The notes: generated from the sequence alone by a model not told the origin. DNA of 64,000 nucleotides from Paenibacillus bouchesdurhonensis (GCF_900155685.1 NZ_LT732547.1:331648-395647); one strand, 5' to 3'. Counted from the stretch's first letter, positions 9,167-18,669 are shown. Translations and numbers: made by a program.

Positions 9167-10036
9167 TTGGATTTGAATGATTTGCGAATATTTCAAATGG
9201 TTGCACTTCACGGCAGCGTCAGCAAGGCAGCGCTGGAACTAAACTATGTTCAGTCCAATGTCACGGCCAGAATTAAGCTGCTGGAGCGTGAACTGCATAC
9301 CCCGTTATTTTATCGCCATAAGCGCGGCATGATTCTTAACACGGAAGGAAAGAGGCTGCTGGAATACGCTAACGATATTTTGGCTAAATTCGATGAGTTG
9401 AAGAAGGTGTTTCAGGACTCGTCCACTCCGTCAGGGCTTCTGGAGATCGGTATTGTGGAAACGGTGATTGCACTGCCGAATTTGTTGTCCTCCTACCTGC
9501 AGACTTATCCTAATGTTGACCTGTCCCTGAAGGCGGGGGTTACGGAGCAATTGCTTCAGGAAGTGATTGACTTCAAGCTGGACGGTGCGTTTGTGACGGG
9601 CCCGATCCAGCATCCGATGATTGAGCAATACGAGGTATTCCAGGAGGAACTGGTTATTGTCTCTAAGGGGGAGTGCTTCTCGCTTGACGATATTACGGTC
9701 AAACCTCTCCTGTTATACAATAAAGGCTGCAGTTACCGCGAAAGACTGGAGAGCTGGTTAAGGGAAGAGGGCATCGTTCCTAAGAAAATCATGGAGTTCG
9801 GCACGTTCGACACGATTATTGGCAGTGTGGCGGCAGGCATCGGGCTGACGATTGTTCCTGAATCCACGGTCGGTTACATGGCGATGCAAGGCACAATACA
9901 TTGCCATCGGGTGCCTGATCCTTATCGGGAGGTAACTACGGTATTCATCCGTCGTAAAGACTCCCATATGACGAGTTCAGTCGAGGCTTTTATCGAGGAA
10001 ATCAAAAAGGTAACCAGCCCGCTGATGATGGCTTAA
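9167..10036 (+). CDS. LysR-family transcriptional regulator
   Basis: 289 residues. N-terminal winged helix begins MDLNDLRIFQMVA, then SVSKAALELNYVQSNVTARIK as recognition region; an effector-binding domain follows from about 90. I place the start at TTG 9167 because AGGAGG sits at 9152-9157 and this gives the standard LysR N-terminus; longer readings from 9113 add residues not seen in the family. It is divergent from the EamA transporter and probably controls it in response to a small metabolite. The effector cannot be inferred. Confidence 0.87.
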   Translation: MDLNDLRIFQMVALHGSVSKAALELNYVQSNVTARIKLLERELHTPLFYRHKRGMILNTEGKRLLEYANDILAKFDELKKVFQDSSTPSGLLEIGIVETVIALPNLLSSYLQTYPNVDLSLKAGVTEQLLQEVIDFKLDGAFVTGPIQHPMIEQYEVFQEELVIVSKGECFSLDDITVKPLLLYNKGCSYRERLESWLREEGIVPKKIMEFGTFDTIIGSVAAGIGLTIVPESTVGYMAMQGTIHCHRVPDPYREVTTVFIRRKDSHMTSSVEAFIEEIKKVTSPLMMA

Positions 10037-10133
10037 ATGGGGAATGTCTTTGGGACGGCTTTTTTTGATGAGTATAGCCGAATGAATTTTAATAGCCTTT
10101 GAAACATTTTTCAACTTTAATGAGGTAAAGTCG

Positions 10134-10167
10134 GTAATTATGCATTATAATTTAGTAATTATACATT
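10134..10167 (+). promoter_or_regulatory. Direct-repeat operator candidate and -10 box before ald
   Basis: GTAATTATGCATT (10134-10146) and GTAATTATACATT (10155-10167) are 12/13 identical and start exactly 21 bp apart, two helical turns. A TATAAT (10146-10151) lies between them. This looks like a regulator binding site over the ald promoter; the regulator is not identified. Confidence 0.45.
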
Positions 10168-10204
10168 CGGCTCTTGCTGAGAGAAACTAAAGGATGGTGT
10201 ATAC

Positions 10205-11323
10205 ATGATTGTAGGGGTGCCTAAAGAGGTCAAGAACAACGAGCACCGCGTCGGGATGACGCCTGCTTCGGTGCTGTCTTATGTCCAGGCCGGTCATGAA
10301 GTGTGGATCGAGAGCGGGGCAGGGGTCAGTGTTGGATTCAATGATGAGGACTATAGCGCAGCAGGGGCGAAGATCGTGCCTACGGCCGCAGAAGCATGGT
10401 CTGCTGAGATGGTCGTCAAGGTCAAGGAGCCCGTGGCCGAGGAGTTTTCATTTTTGCGGGAGGGCTTGATTTTGTTCGCTTACCTGCATCTGGCTCCCGA
10501 GCCTTCCTTGACGAAGGAACTGACCGATCGCGGTGTGGTTGCTATCGCTTATGAGACGATCCAACTGGATACGGGCGCACTGCCGCTGCTGTCGCCGATG
10601 AGTGAGGTTGCGGGCCGGATGGCGATACAGATTGGCTCTCATTTCCTGGAGAAATCCAATGGCGGCAAAGGTGTGCTGCTCAGCGGAGTGCCTGGCGTAG
10701 AGCCTGGCAAGGTAACGATCATCGGCGGAGGCATGGTCGGCGTAAATGCAGCCAAAGTAGCCCTCGGTCTAGGGGCCGACGTACGGATCATTGATTTGAA
10801 TCTGGATCGGCTGCGGCAACTGGATGATTTGTTCCAAGGACGGGTCAAGACATTGATCTCGAACCCATTTTGTATTGCAGACAGCGTCAAACAGGCCGAT
10901 CTTCTGATCGGAGCCGTTCTGATTCCGGGAGCGCGTACGCCAAGGCTCGTCAGTGAAGAAATGGTAAAGACGATGTCTCCCGGCTCTGTCATTGTCGATG
11001 TAGCTGTAGATCAGGGCGGTTCAATTGAGACGATCGACCGGATTACGACGCATGACCAGCCGACTTATGTGAAGCACGGAGTGATCCATTATGCCGTAGC
11101 GAATATGCCTGGGGCAGTAGCCCGTACTTCAACGTTGGCATTGACGAATGTCACAACGCCGTATGGCTTGCAAATTGCTACTAAGGGATATGTGCAGGCG
11201 GCTTTGGATAACCGGGCTTTGGCCAAGGGCATTAACGTCATGGACGGGCATGTAGTCTATCAGGCTGTAGCCGATGCGCAGAACCTCCCTTATAAAGATA
11301 TTTACGCTCTGCTGAATGCATAG
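10205..11323 (+). CDS. ald: Alanine dehydrogenase
   Basis: 372 residues, the normal family length. It converts L-alanine, NAD+ and water reversibly to pyruvate, ammonia and NADH in the cytosol; in Bacillus it matters for alanine use and sporulation. Visible are the N-terminal MIVGVPKE, the lysine in VKVKEP (K74) and histidine in AYLHLAPE (H95) that bind pyruvate, the IIGGGMVG Rossmann loop, and the AVANMPGAV segment. ATG 10205 follows an AAAGGATGG site. An unusual pair of direct repeats precedes it. A hairpin follows at 11379, inside the reading frame given to the next gene. Confidence 0.95.
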   Translation: MIVGVPKEVKNNEHRVGMTPASVLSYVQAGHEVWIESGAGVSVGFNDEDYSAAGAKIVPTAAEAWSAEMVVKVKEPVAEEFSFLREGLILFAYLHLAPEPSLTKELTDRGVVAIAYETIQLDTGALPLLSPMSEVAGRMAIQIGSHFLEKSNGGKGVLLSGVPGVEPGKVTIIGGGMVGVNAAKVALGLGADVRIIDLNLDRLRQLDDLFQGRVKTLISNPFCIADSVKQADLLIGAVLIPGARTPRLVSEEMVKTMSPGSVIVDVAVDQGGSIETIDRITTHDQPTYVKHGVIHYAVANMPGAVARTSTLALTNVTTPYGLQIATKGYVQAALDNRALAKGINVMDGHVVYQAVADAQNLPYKDIYALLNA

Positions 11324-11360
11324 GGCTGTAACAACTTACAACTTAAGATTTATGTAAGAA

Positions 11361-12677
11361 ATGAGTAAGAAAAATGATAACACCCCTCTTTATGATGAAG
11401 TCATGAGAGGGGTGTTTACTATTCAGCAGTCGAGTGATTCGGTCAAAGGTTCGTTGATTCGCAATCGAACGTTCATGTTCTTCATAGCCTCCATGATATT
11501 TACTAGTCTGACGACGCCGATGTATATGTTGATTGAGAGCTGGTACGTTGTTGATTATCTCCATATGCCGACCATGCTTGGAATCGTTCTGATGGTGACG
11601 GCCATCCCGCGGGTAATACTCATGACCGTGGGGGGTGTTTTATCGGATCGATTCTCTAAGACAAAAATTATGTTTCTTTCAGACTTTATACGCTTCCTTC
11701 TGCTGATCAGCATGGCGGTTCTATTTGCGCAGGGCCTGCTCACCTTTGGCGTGCTGCTTGTTTTTGCGGCGCTTTTTGGCATTCTGGAGGCATTCTATTG
11801 GCCTGCTTCATCTTCGATTATTCCTACTCTGGTTGCTCCGGAACAGCTTGGGACAGCGAATAGCTTGAATGTCATTATTCAGCAGCTGGGGATGTTTGCT
11901 GGGCCGGCGGTCGCTGGACTTATTCTCACGTTTGGCTCATTTCAGCTATCATTTATCGTGCTTGGCCTCTTACTGCTGATCGGTGCAATATGTCTGTTCC
12001 TAGTTCGCGAATCAAGACAAAGGCCTGCGGATCGTCGGGAATCGATGTTATTTGAAATGGGCGAAGGGTTTCGTTATATAAGCCGTGATCCCTTTAAATT
12101 GTCCATTATAGTTACCGTTGGCATTGCCAGCTTCTTCATTTCCGGGCCGGTGAGCGTAGCGTTTCCCACTCTGGTAAAAGAGGTCTTTCAGGGGACGGCC
12201 ATGGACTTGACCTATTTGCAGGTATCCTTTGCAGCCGGGAGTATACTTGGCGGCTTAATGCTCGTCGTTCTTCGCCAGAAGGGAAATATGACGCTCCGGG
12301 CTTATGCTGCATTTGTTTTGTTGTGCCTAGGTATTGTTGGCATGGGCTCGGTGGATCAATTATTATATGCGATCATCATTAGCGGATGCGCGGGAATGAT
12401 CTCGGCTTACGCGAACATGCTGCTGCTAACAGTATTTCAGCTCAGTCTGGATCAAGATAAACTGGGCCGAGGCATGAGTGTATTTACAATCGCCTCGACG
12501 GGGCTGTATCCTCTGTCTACAGGGCTTGTGCCGGTGCTGCTGGGCAGTGGCTGGAGTATTTCGGAAATATTAAGAATTTCGGGCATGGTGGCCGGGGGAT
12601 TTTTGCTTATCGTTATTTTAAGTGTAAGGGCACTGCATTCGCCCTCTGCGGGGGCCTCGTTAAATACAGAAGACTAA
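11361..12677 (+). CDS. MFS transporter (drug/siderophore efflux type)
   Basis: 438 residues by the longest reading, 12 membrane helices. Motif A-like GGVLSDRFSKTK lies between helices 2 and 3, and FALFGILEAFYWPASSS-like residues mark helix 4-5 of the MFS_3 group (macrolide or enterobactin exporters). The start is unsure. ATG 11361 has no clear ribosome site, and a strong hairpin (11379-11416) lies within the first codons. TTG 11454, just before the first helix, is an alternative. It follows ald and may be co-transcribed by read-through. Substrate unknown. Confidence 0.8.
   Translation: MSKKNDNTPLYDEVMRGVFTIQQSSDSVKGSLIRNRTFMFFIASMIFTSLTTPMYMLIESWYVVDYLHMPTMLGIVLMVTAIPRVILMTVGGVLSDRFSKTKIMFLSDFIRFLLLISMAVLFAQGLLTFGVLLVFAALFGILEAFYWPASSSIIPTLVAPEQLGTANSLNVIIQQLGMFAGPAVAGLILTFGSFQLSFIVLGLLLLIGAICLFLVRESRQRPADRRESMLFEMGEGFRYISRDPFKLSIIVTVGIASFFISGPVSVAFPTLVKEVFQGTAMDLTYLQVSFAAGSILGGLMLVVLRQKGNMTLRAYAAFVLLCLGIVGMGSVDQLLYAIIISGCAGMISAYANMLLLTVFQLSLDQDKLGRGMSVFTIASTGLYPLSTGLVPVLLGSGWSISEILRISGMVAGGFLLIVILSVRALHSPSAGASLNTED
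11379..11416. terminator. Hairpin after ald, overlapping the MFS 5' end
   Basis: AACACCCCTC (11379-11388) pairs perfectly with GAGGGGTGTT (11407-11416), with a loop that can fold further. It may be the ald terminator, although the U-tract is poor, or an attenuating structure over the MFS start. It argues that the MFS start lies farther downstream. Confidence 0.5.
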
Positions 12678-12702
12678 GCGAGAGAGAGGAGGAGCATTGA
12701 AC

Positions 12703-12879
12703 GTGCGGAAGCATCAAATTATGAAATGGATCTTGTATCTTTGCCTAGTCTCATTGCTCATTAATGGAACGATCTATATGGCGACTAAATCCAATGATTC
12801 GTTGATCAGTCTGCTCAGCGCTGCAGGATTAGGCCTGATCATGGGCATCGGTGCCCTGATGACGCGTAAGTCTCGATAG
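12703..12879 (+). CDS. Small two-helix membrane protein
   Basis: 58 residues with two hydrophobic helices (WILYLCLVSLLINGTIY, and a Gly/Ala/Leu-rich second helix) and a basic C-terminus. GTG 12703 is favoured over TTG 12697 because AGGAGGAG (12687-12694) then has normal 8-nt spacing. It lies 25 nt after the MFS stop, so it is probably co-transcribed. Function unknown. Confidence 0.6.
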   Translation: MRKHQIMKWILYLCLVSLLINGTIYMATKSNDSLISLLSAAGLGLIMGIGALMTRKSR

Positions 12880-12944
12880 AAAGATCCTTGATTCATATGA
12901 TGATTAAGGCGAAATAACGTTTGTGTGATGTTGATAGGAAACAG

Positions 12945-12970
12945 GGCGTCCCATGAGGGGCGCCTTGTTA
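12945..12970 (+). terminator. Terminator after the ald-MFS group
   Basis: GGCGTCCC and GGGGCGCC pair (one G-T) around ATGA, then TTGTTA. It ends the ald/MFS/small membrane protein group. Confidence 0.65.
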
Positions 12971-13015
12971 GGTTTGTGTTAAACTATATTCAAAACTATG
13001 GTTAGGGGCAAAGCG

Positions 13016-13249
13016 ATGTATTCAGCAGATGATGTTGCTAAGTGGATGGTACAGGAGATTAAGTTCAGAGGAATGCTTCGACAAGAGGAGGCTATTGCTC
13101 ATGTCAAGGAGCACTTTGGGGAGGAGTATGTTTTTATCAATGATAAAGGAAATCCGTCCCTTTCTAAGGAGGTAAAGAAGGCTTTTCGAAAGCTGCATGG
13201 CGGGAGAGTCGCCTGGGATCGCGACGGTTTCTTTTGGGCTTGGACTTGA
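13016..13249 (+). CDS. DUF6953-like small protein
   Basis: 77 residues, soluble. The conserved end reads SLSKEVKKAFRKLH followed by VAWDRDGFFWAWT, and the N-terminal half resembles a small winged-helix fold (AKWMVQEIKFRGMLRQEEAI). This pattern is common to short Bacillus/Paenibacillus proteins I recall as DUF6953. Start ATG 13016 has AGGGG at 13004-13008; ATG 12998 has none. No function is known. Confidence 0.65.
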   Translation: MYSADDVAKWMVQEIKFRGMLRQEEAIAHVKEHFGEEYVFINDKGNPSLSKEVKKAFRKLHGGRVAWDRDGFFWAWT

Positions 13250-13349
13250 CTGTGCTGTGATCAGTTTGCAGAAAGATTCTGGATATCATATACTTTGAAT
13301 GTTCTCAATTGGGAATATACGGAAAAGGCAGTGAGGAGTGTTGATATCC

Positions 13350-14393
13350 TTGAAGCAGAATCATGATGATTTACACAAGCCGTCATATCGTCCTGTATCC
13401 ATGCTGTTCAGACGTATAGGGGCAACTGTGATTGATTATTTATTGTTCGCAGCACTAATTCGATCGGCGATTGATATAGATAAGATATTTATGGTTCGGA
13501 ATGAATTTCACGCTCAACTATGTGTTATTGCTCTTATATTATTTTACTATGTGCTGCTCGAAGGCTTAACGGGAAGTACGATTGGGAAATGGATGATGCG
13601 CATTCGAGTGGTCGATCGGGATGGAGCTGCACCGGGACTGCTCAAAGCGTTCATCCGTACAGTATTTCGGGCTATAGACAGCAATCCATTGCTGTTTGCC
13701 GGTCTGCCCGCTGCCCTGGGAATTGTTATGACGGAGCGGAGACAGCGGCTTGGAGATTGGGTAGCCCGTACTTATGTGATCGAGGTGGGGCGGTTGCCCT
13801 CGCATAAATTGAACCGCGGCAGGGAGGCCGTGGTTTTAACCTTGGCAGCTACGCCTATTTTGCTGGCGATGATTCTTCCTATGGTTGTCCGATTGAATCC
13901 TCTATCTGAGGGGGAGCGTTCCAAGGAAACAAGCTATAGCGATGAGAAGATACATATCAGTCATAACGGAAAGTTTAAAATTACGACGAGCCCAGATTGG
14001 CTCTTTGACCCTAATCTGGACAATCAGGCGGAGATTTCGATATCCAATCGGTTTTCAAATAAATATTTAGCGGTATTCTCGGAACCCAAGAAGCGCTTCA
14101 AGAGAGGGAGCACACTTGAACAGTATCAGAAATACGCCGAACAAAGCTTTGCTGCTGCCCTTGCCCACTCGCCGATTTATAAACCACGGCCTCTCATAAT
14201 CAATGGATACCATGCGTATCAGTTTGCCGTCGAACAAGAAGTGAACGGGGTAAAGGTGGCTTACATCGTCACTACGATCGAGACCAAATTATACTATCAT
14301 TGGATTACTGTATGGACGGATGCGGCTAAATATAAGGAATACCAGCAGGAGCTGCACTCGGTAATCAGCACTTTTAATAATTTTACCACTTAA
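13350..14393 (+). CDS. RDD-family membrane protein with C-terminal domain (copy 1)
   Basis: 347 residues. About 10-150 is an RDD domain: FRRIGATVIDYLLF, then a second helix, GSTIGKWMMRIRVV, and RQRLGDWVARTYVI at its end. A further helix near 160-180 leads to an outward-facing domain of about 165 residues with no signal of its own. GAGGAG (13333-13338) is too close to GTG 13338, so TTG 13350 is preferred. The paralogue at 24759 has the same arrangement. RDD proteins are linked to transport or ion homeostasis, but the role here is unknown. Confidence 0.75.
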   Translation: MKQNHDDLHKPSYRPVSMLFRRIGATVIDYLLFAALIRSAIDIDKIFMVRNEFHAQLCVIALILFYYVLLEGLTGSTIGKWMMRIRVVDRDGAAPGLLKAFIRTVFRAIDSNPLLFAGLPAALGIVMTERRQRLGDWVARTYVIEVGRLPSHKLNRGREAVVLTLAATPILLAMILPMVVRLNPLSEGERSKETSYSDEKIHISHNGKFKITTSPDWLFDPNLDNQAEISISNRFSNKYLAVFSEPKKRFKRGSTLEQYQKYAEQSFAAALAHSPIYKPRPLIINGYHAYQFAVEQEVNGVKVAYIVTTIETKLYYHWITVWTDAAKYKEYQQELHSVISTFNNFTT

Positions 14394-14421
14394 TGATGCG
14401 AGGACTATTTGGAGCAAAAGG

Positions 14422-14470
14422 ATAGTTCCGTTGTTTAACCTTGAGTTGAACGACTGGAGCTATTTTTTTT
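14422..14470 (+). terminator. Terminator after RDD copy 1
   Basis: ATAGTTCC...GTTGTT pairs with AACGAC...GGAGCTAT using some G-T pairs, followed by eight T. A clear intrinsic terminator. Confidence 0.8.
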
Positions 14471-14575
14471 GGACGCTCGGGACTTTAGGATTGGAAGCTT
14501 GACTTTTTGGGCCTACAGTTTTAGATAATTGTGTATAGTAATTTCTACAACGCTGTGACGAAGGATGTGTAGTCA

Positions 14576-16330
14576 TTGTCAAAGTTTATCCGGATCAACA
14601 CGTTGCGCAACCAAATCTTTCTTGGCTTTATGCTGGTGATGATCATCGTACTCGCTTCAGTCAGTTTTTTTACGTTCGATCAAGTATCGATATTGTTGCG
14701 TAACAACGCTGAGAAGCATATTCAGCAAACGGCCGTTCAGGCGACAGGGAAGCTGGATGCCTTGTTGCAGCAAATCAATACGCTTACAGCCCAGGTTGCA
14801 ATGAGTGCAACGACCCAGCGCTTGCTCACCGAGGAAACGATGGGCGTGCCAATCAGCTTTGGAGATCGCCAGCTGCTTCAGCAGGAGGTGCGTAAATATG
14901 AAGCCTATGCGACCGGCATACGCTCGCTTGAGTTATATACGGCTGATTTCAAAAGGCTGCTGCCGCTGGATGACTTTAGATTGACCGAACGGGCCTCCAG
15001 TGAATGGATTGAGCGGGTAGACGAGGAAATGGGCCGACTGGTATGGTTTGGCCTTGATCCTCAGAATCCAGATGGCGTTATCGCGATTCGCAGCATTCGA
15101 TTAATCGATAAGTCCTTTTCGCATGCCGGGTATTTAATGGTTCATATTGAGAAAAGCTACTTTGAGCTTACGGATGCAACGTCGGAGAGCGAAATGCGCG
15201 AATCGATGGGACTGTTTGATAAAAGCGGGAGAACAATATTCTCCGATTTTCCAGCAGAGGTAGATTCGAAGATGCTCCTCAGTCATGTCGGCGAAAGCAT
15301 TACGATTGGCGGCAAAGGGTATATTGCAATTCAGAAGCAGTCTGAGGCTACAGACTGGACGCTCGCGATTTTGACGCCCATGGATTATGTTACCGAGGGG
15401 ATTTCTGTGCTCCGTACGAATATTCTCGTATCCGGTGTAGTTGGCGGCTTGCTCTTTCTGATATTTACCTTTATTCTATCCACGATGATTACGCGGCCCA
15501 TTTTGAATCTGATTAAGGCGATGCGGGGTGCTCGATTTGGCACGCTGAAGCCAAGTCCTATTACGTCAACGACGATGGAGATCAATGAGCTCAACAATTC
15601 ATACAACCAAATGGTCGTCGATCTGAACGAGCTGATTGAAGTTGTCTACCAGAAGGAAATCATCCAGAGCCGTACGGAATTGAAGGCGCTCCAGGCTCAG
15701 ATTAACCCGCACTTTCTTTTTAATACTCTAGAAGCATTCTACTGGGAACTGGAAGATAAAGGGGAGGAGGAGCTGGCTCAAATTGTCGTGGCGATGTCCG
15801 GCCTATTCCGTTATGTCATCAATAAAACGGATGAGGATGAATGGGTCACGCTCGGAGATGAATTGGATCATGCGGAAAGATATTTGAAGATTATGGAGAT
15901 GCGCATGGTGGACAGATTATCATGGCGAATTGAGGCAGACGAGGACTGCCGTCGAGTACCCGTACCTAAGCTGCTGATCCAGCCGCTAGTTGAGAACGCT
16001 ATCCTGCATGGTGTAGAGCAGCGGGTCGGCCCTGGAACGGTTGTATTGCGGGCAGAGCCTAGCAGCAGACCCGGGTTTACCCGGATTACCGTAGCGGATG
16101 ACGGGTCGGGAATGGATCAGGAGAAGCTTCGTTCCTTATATGCCGTTATGAGAAAAGGGCATGTAAGTGCTACTAAAGGGCATGGCATCGGGATGGTCAA
16201 CGTGGAAAGGAGACTAAGGCTGAGCTATGACTCTGAGGCTGACGGGCTTGAAATCAGGAGCGAGAAGGGGCAAGGAACGACGATAGCCTTTGAAATACCG
16301 AATGAATATGGGAGTGACAATAAGCCATGA
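14576..16330 (+). CDS. YesM-type sensor histidine kinase
   Basis: 584 residues. A membrane helix at about 14-36, an extracytoplasmic sensing region (about 37-280), a second helix (about 283-305), HAMP (about 305-355), a His_kinase domain with the phospho-acceptor in QINPHFLFNTLEAF (H379), and HATPase_c with DDGSGM and GHGIGM. TTG 14576 follows AAGGATG at 8 nt. The stop overlaps the response regulator start (ATGA), so the two form one system. This LytS/YesM type usually senses carbohydrates, often with a binding protein, and switches on the adjacent ABC transporter. Confidence 0.9.
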   Translation: MSKFIRINTLRNQIFLGFMLVMIIVLASVSFFTFDQVSILLRNNAEKHIQQTAVQATGKLDALLQQINTLTAQVAMSATTQRLLTEETMGVPISFGDRQLLQQEVRKYEAYATGIRSLELYTADFKRLLPLDDFRLTERASSEWIERVDEEMGRLVWFGLDPQNPDGVIAIRSIRLIDKSFSHAGYLMVHIEKSYFELTDATSESEMRESMGLFDKSGRTIFSDFPAEVDSKMLLSHVGESITIGGKGYIAIQKQSEATDWTLAILTPMDYVTEGISVLRTNILVSGVVGGLLFLIFTFILSTMITRPILNLIKAMRGARFGTLKPSPITSTTMEINELNNSYNQMVVDLNELIEVVYQKEIIQSRTELKALQAQINPHFLFNTLEAFYWELEDKGEEELAQIVVAMSGLFRYVINKTDEDEWVTLGDELDHAERYLKIMEMRMVDRLSWRIEADEDCRRVPVPKLLIQPLVENAILHGVEQRVGPGTVVLRAEPSSRPGFTRITVADDGSGMDQEKLRSLYAVMRKGHVSATKGHGIGMVNVERRLRLSYDSEADGLEIRSEKGQGTTIAFEIPNEYGSDNKP

Positions 16331-17115
16331 AGACGATTCTAATCGTAGATGATGAACCGAGGACAAGAGAAGGGGTTCGCAAAACCTTAGAGGCATGGTC
16401 CTCGGGGCGTTACCGCATTGAGACAGCGTCCAGCGGCGTGGAGGCTTTGGCATGGCTGGAGGAGCACGAGGCCAATCTGCTCGTAACCGATATACGGATG
16501 CCCGAAATCGGCGGGCTCGATCTTATTGAGAGACTGGAGGATATGAAGAATCCTCCGGTCGTCATCGTGATTTCCGGTCATCCTGAATTCGACTATGCGC
16601 AAAAGGCGCTGAAATTTGGCGTGATTGAGTATTTATTGAAGCCGCTGGATAAGGCCAAGCTCGTTCAGGCCGTTGAGCTTGCACTCCAACGGGAGGAGAA
16701 GATCCACCGGATTGAACGGATGGAGAAGCTGGTCGACCCCAAGCTCATGGAGACGATGGAGCACGAGAATGTTTACAGCACTCCCGTGCGGGAGGCGATT
16801 CGTTATTTGGACGAACATTTGCATGAATCGGTATCCATGCGCGATCTGGCCGATCATCTTCACATGAACGCCAGCTATTTCAGCGTGCTGTTCAAGGAAC
16901 AGACCGGGCTTACCTTTAGCGAATATTTGACGAAGCAGAGAATCCAGCGGGCGAAAGTGCTGCTGACAACGACGACGCTCCCTATCGCTGAAATTGCTGA
17001 AAGGGTCGGATATCAGACAGCAAGGTACTTCGTGAAAGTGTTTCGTGAGCTCGAACAGGTGAGTCCAGGGCAATATAGGAGCAGAGTGAATGATTCGGCG
17101 GACATTATCCAATAA
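16327..17115 (+). CDS. YesN-type response regulator (receiver plus AraC HTH)
   Basis: 262 residues. The receiver domain has the acidic pair DDE (8-10), phosphorylation site D55 in LLVTDIRMP, and K in LLKPLDK. After a short linker an AraC double HTH runs from about 155 to 255 (MRDLADHLHMNASYFSVLFK and IAEIAERVGY). It overlaps the kinase gene by four bases. The length is half that of YesN proteins of about 530 residues, a compact form. It should activate the ABC operon that begins 110 bp downstream. Cognate kinase is clear from coupling; the target is inferred. Confidence 0.9.
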   Translation: MKTILIVDDEPRTREGVRKTLEAWSSGRYRIETASSGVEALAWLEEHEANLLVTDIRMPEIGGLDLIERLEDMKNPPVVIVISGHPEFDYAQKALKFGVIEYLLKPLDKAKLVQAVELALQREEKIHRIERMEKLVDPKLMETMEHENVYSTPVREAIRYLDEHLHESVSMRDLADHLHMNASYFSVLFKEQTGLTFSEYLTKQRIQRAKVLLTTTTLPIAEIAERVGYQTARYFVKVFRELEQVSPGQYRSRVNDSADIIQ

Positions 17116-17186
17116 TAATGGCATAAATCCCAATCCCTCTATCATTACGGTATGATCACACCATTGTTACAATTTAATTAAGCGGA

Positions 17187-17203
17187 ATGAAACCGCTAGC
17201 ATT
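17187..17203 (+). promoter_or_regulatory. cre site (CcpA operator) before the sugar ABC operon
   Basis: The 17 bases match the cre consensus WTGNAANCGNWNNCAWW at every defined position. The site lies 22 bp before the GTG of the binding-protein gene. Known CcpA biology predicts glucose repression of the transporter, either by blocking initiation or elongation. Confidence 0.75.
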
Positions 17204-17224
17204 CGTAGAAAAGGGGTTGTAAAC

Positions 17225-18556
17225 GTGTTCAAGAAAAAATGGACGATGCTGCTATTAACGTCATTGTGTCTGGCTTTGGTCTTAGGAGGCTGCGGTTCGA
17301 AAGGAAATAACGCTGGCGATACCTCTCAGGGGGGCGGCGAAGGCAAAGGCGGCGAACAAGTTACAGTTAGCTTCATGCACCTATGGCCTGAAGGCGTGTC
17401 CGCTGGTCAGAACAAAATCGTGAACCAAATCATTACGGAATATCAGAACGAGAACCCTAACGTGAAAATCAAGCAAGAAGTGTTGGATAACGAGCAGTAC
17501 AAGAACAAACTAAAAGTACTTTCCGCATCTAACGAGCTGCCTGATGTAGGTGTAACCTGGGCAGCGGGATTCTTGCAGCCTTATGTGGAAGGCAATTTAT
17601 TTGCTCCGGTGGATGATCTGCTGAGTGGCGAATTGAATGGAAAATTCGTTGCCGGAACGACTGAGGCATATAATATTGACGGAAAAACGTATGCGCTTCC
17701 ACTAGAGTTTAATATTGCGCCGGTGTATTACAATAAAGCGATTTTTGAGAAATACAATCTTGAAGTTCCACAAACGTACGAACAATTTAAAGAAGTTGTG
17801 AAAACGCTGTCTGATAACGGGGTAGCACCAATTGCACTGGGCAACAAGGATCGGTGGACGGGCTCCCTATGGTACATGTACATGGCTGACCGGATTGCAG
17901 GACAGCAAACGCTCGCTAACGCGATTAGCGGCTCAGCCTCCTTCAAGGATGAAGGATTGCTGAAAGCAGGCGCCGAGGTTCAGGCTTTGGTTGACAGCAA
18001 CGCATTTGTGAAAGGCTTCAACGGCTTGTCCAATGAAGAGGCGAAGTCTGAGTTCCTGAATGAAAAAGCGGCAATGTATATGATGGGTTCCTGGGATCTT
18101 CCGAACTTCACAACGAATGAGGAAATTCCGTTGGAGTTCCGTAACAGTGTTGGTTTCTTCAAATTCCCGACCATCGAAGGCGGCAAAGGCGACATCAACA
18201 GCTGGGTTGGCGGACCAGGCGTAGGCTTGTTCGTGGCTGAGAACTCCAAAGTGAAGGATGAAGCCAAGAAATTTGTAGAATACTTTGTTACTAAATGGGG
18301 TGAGCAATCCGTAACTGGCGCAGGTGTTATTCCGGCTACGAAGGTAGATACGTCCAACCTAGAGTTGCCACAATTGTACATCGACCTGTTTAATGAAATG
18401 AATCAAGCAAGCAGCATCACGTTGTTTGCAGACGTTCAAATGCCAGCGAACGCGGCAGAGACACACCTTAACATGATCCAGGCTCTCTTTGGCAAAGCGG
18501 TAACACCGGAGAAATTCTCGGAAGAGCATGACGCGGCAATTGCCAAAGGACAATAA
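17225..18556 (+). CDS. Sugar ABC transporter substrate-binding lipoprotein
   Basis: 443 residues. A signal peptide with lipobox LVLGGC gives a lipid-anchored C23, then a Gly-rich linker and a family-1 extracellular solute-binding fold (VSFMHLWPEG, QEVLDNEQYKNKL, ALPLEFNIAPVYYNKAIFEK, AAMYMMGSWDLPNF). It captures a carbohydrate outside the membrane for the two permeases downstream. GTG 17225 follows AAGGGG. A perfect cre lies just upstream. The sugar is not certain; the nearby beta-xylosidase suggests a xylo-oligosaccharide, which is inference only. Confidence 0.9.
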   Translation: MFKKKWTMLLLTSLCLALVLGGCGSKGNNAGDTSQGGGEGKGGEQVTVSFMHLWPEGVSAGQNKIVNQIITEYQNENPNVKIKQEVLDNEQYKNKLKVLSASNELPDVGVTWAAGFLQPYVEGNLFAPVDDLLSGELNGKFVAGTTEAYNIDGKTYALPLEFNIAPVYYNKAIFEKYNLEVPQTYEQFKEVVKTLSDNGVAPIALGNKDRWTGSLWYMYMADRIAGQQTLANAISGSASFKDEGLLKAGAEVQALVDSNAFVKGFNGLSNEEAKSEFLNEKAAMYMMGSWDLPNFTTNEEIPLEFRNSVGFFKFPTIEGGKGDINSWVGGPGVGLFVAENSKVKDEAKKFVEYFVTKWGEQSVTGAGVIPATKVDTSNLELPQLYIDLFNEMNQASSITLFADVQMPANAAETHLNMIQALFGKAVTPEKFSEEHDAAIAKGQ

Positions 18557-18669
18557 TAGCTTCGTTTCAAAGACATTTTTGCAACAGGATGATTGGATCT
18601 ATCCGGCAGCATTGCCGGATAGTCTTTTCTCAAGGAGAAAACGACTATGAAGGAAAGGAGTCGGACAAC

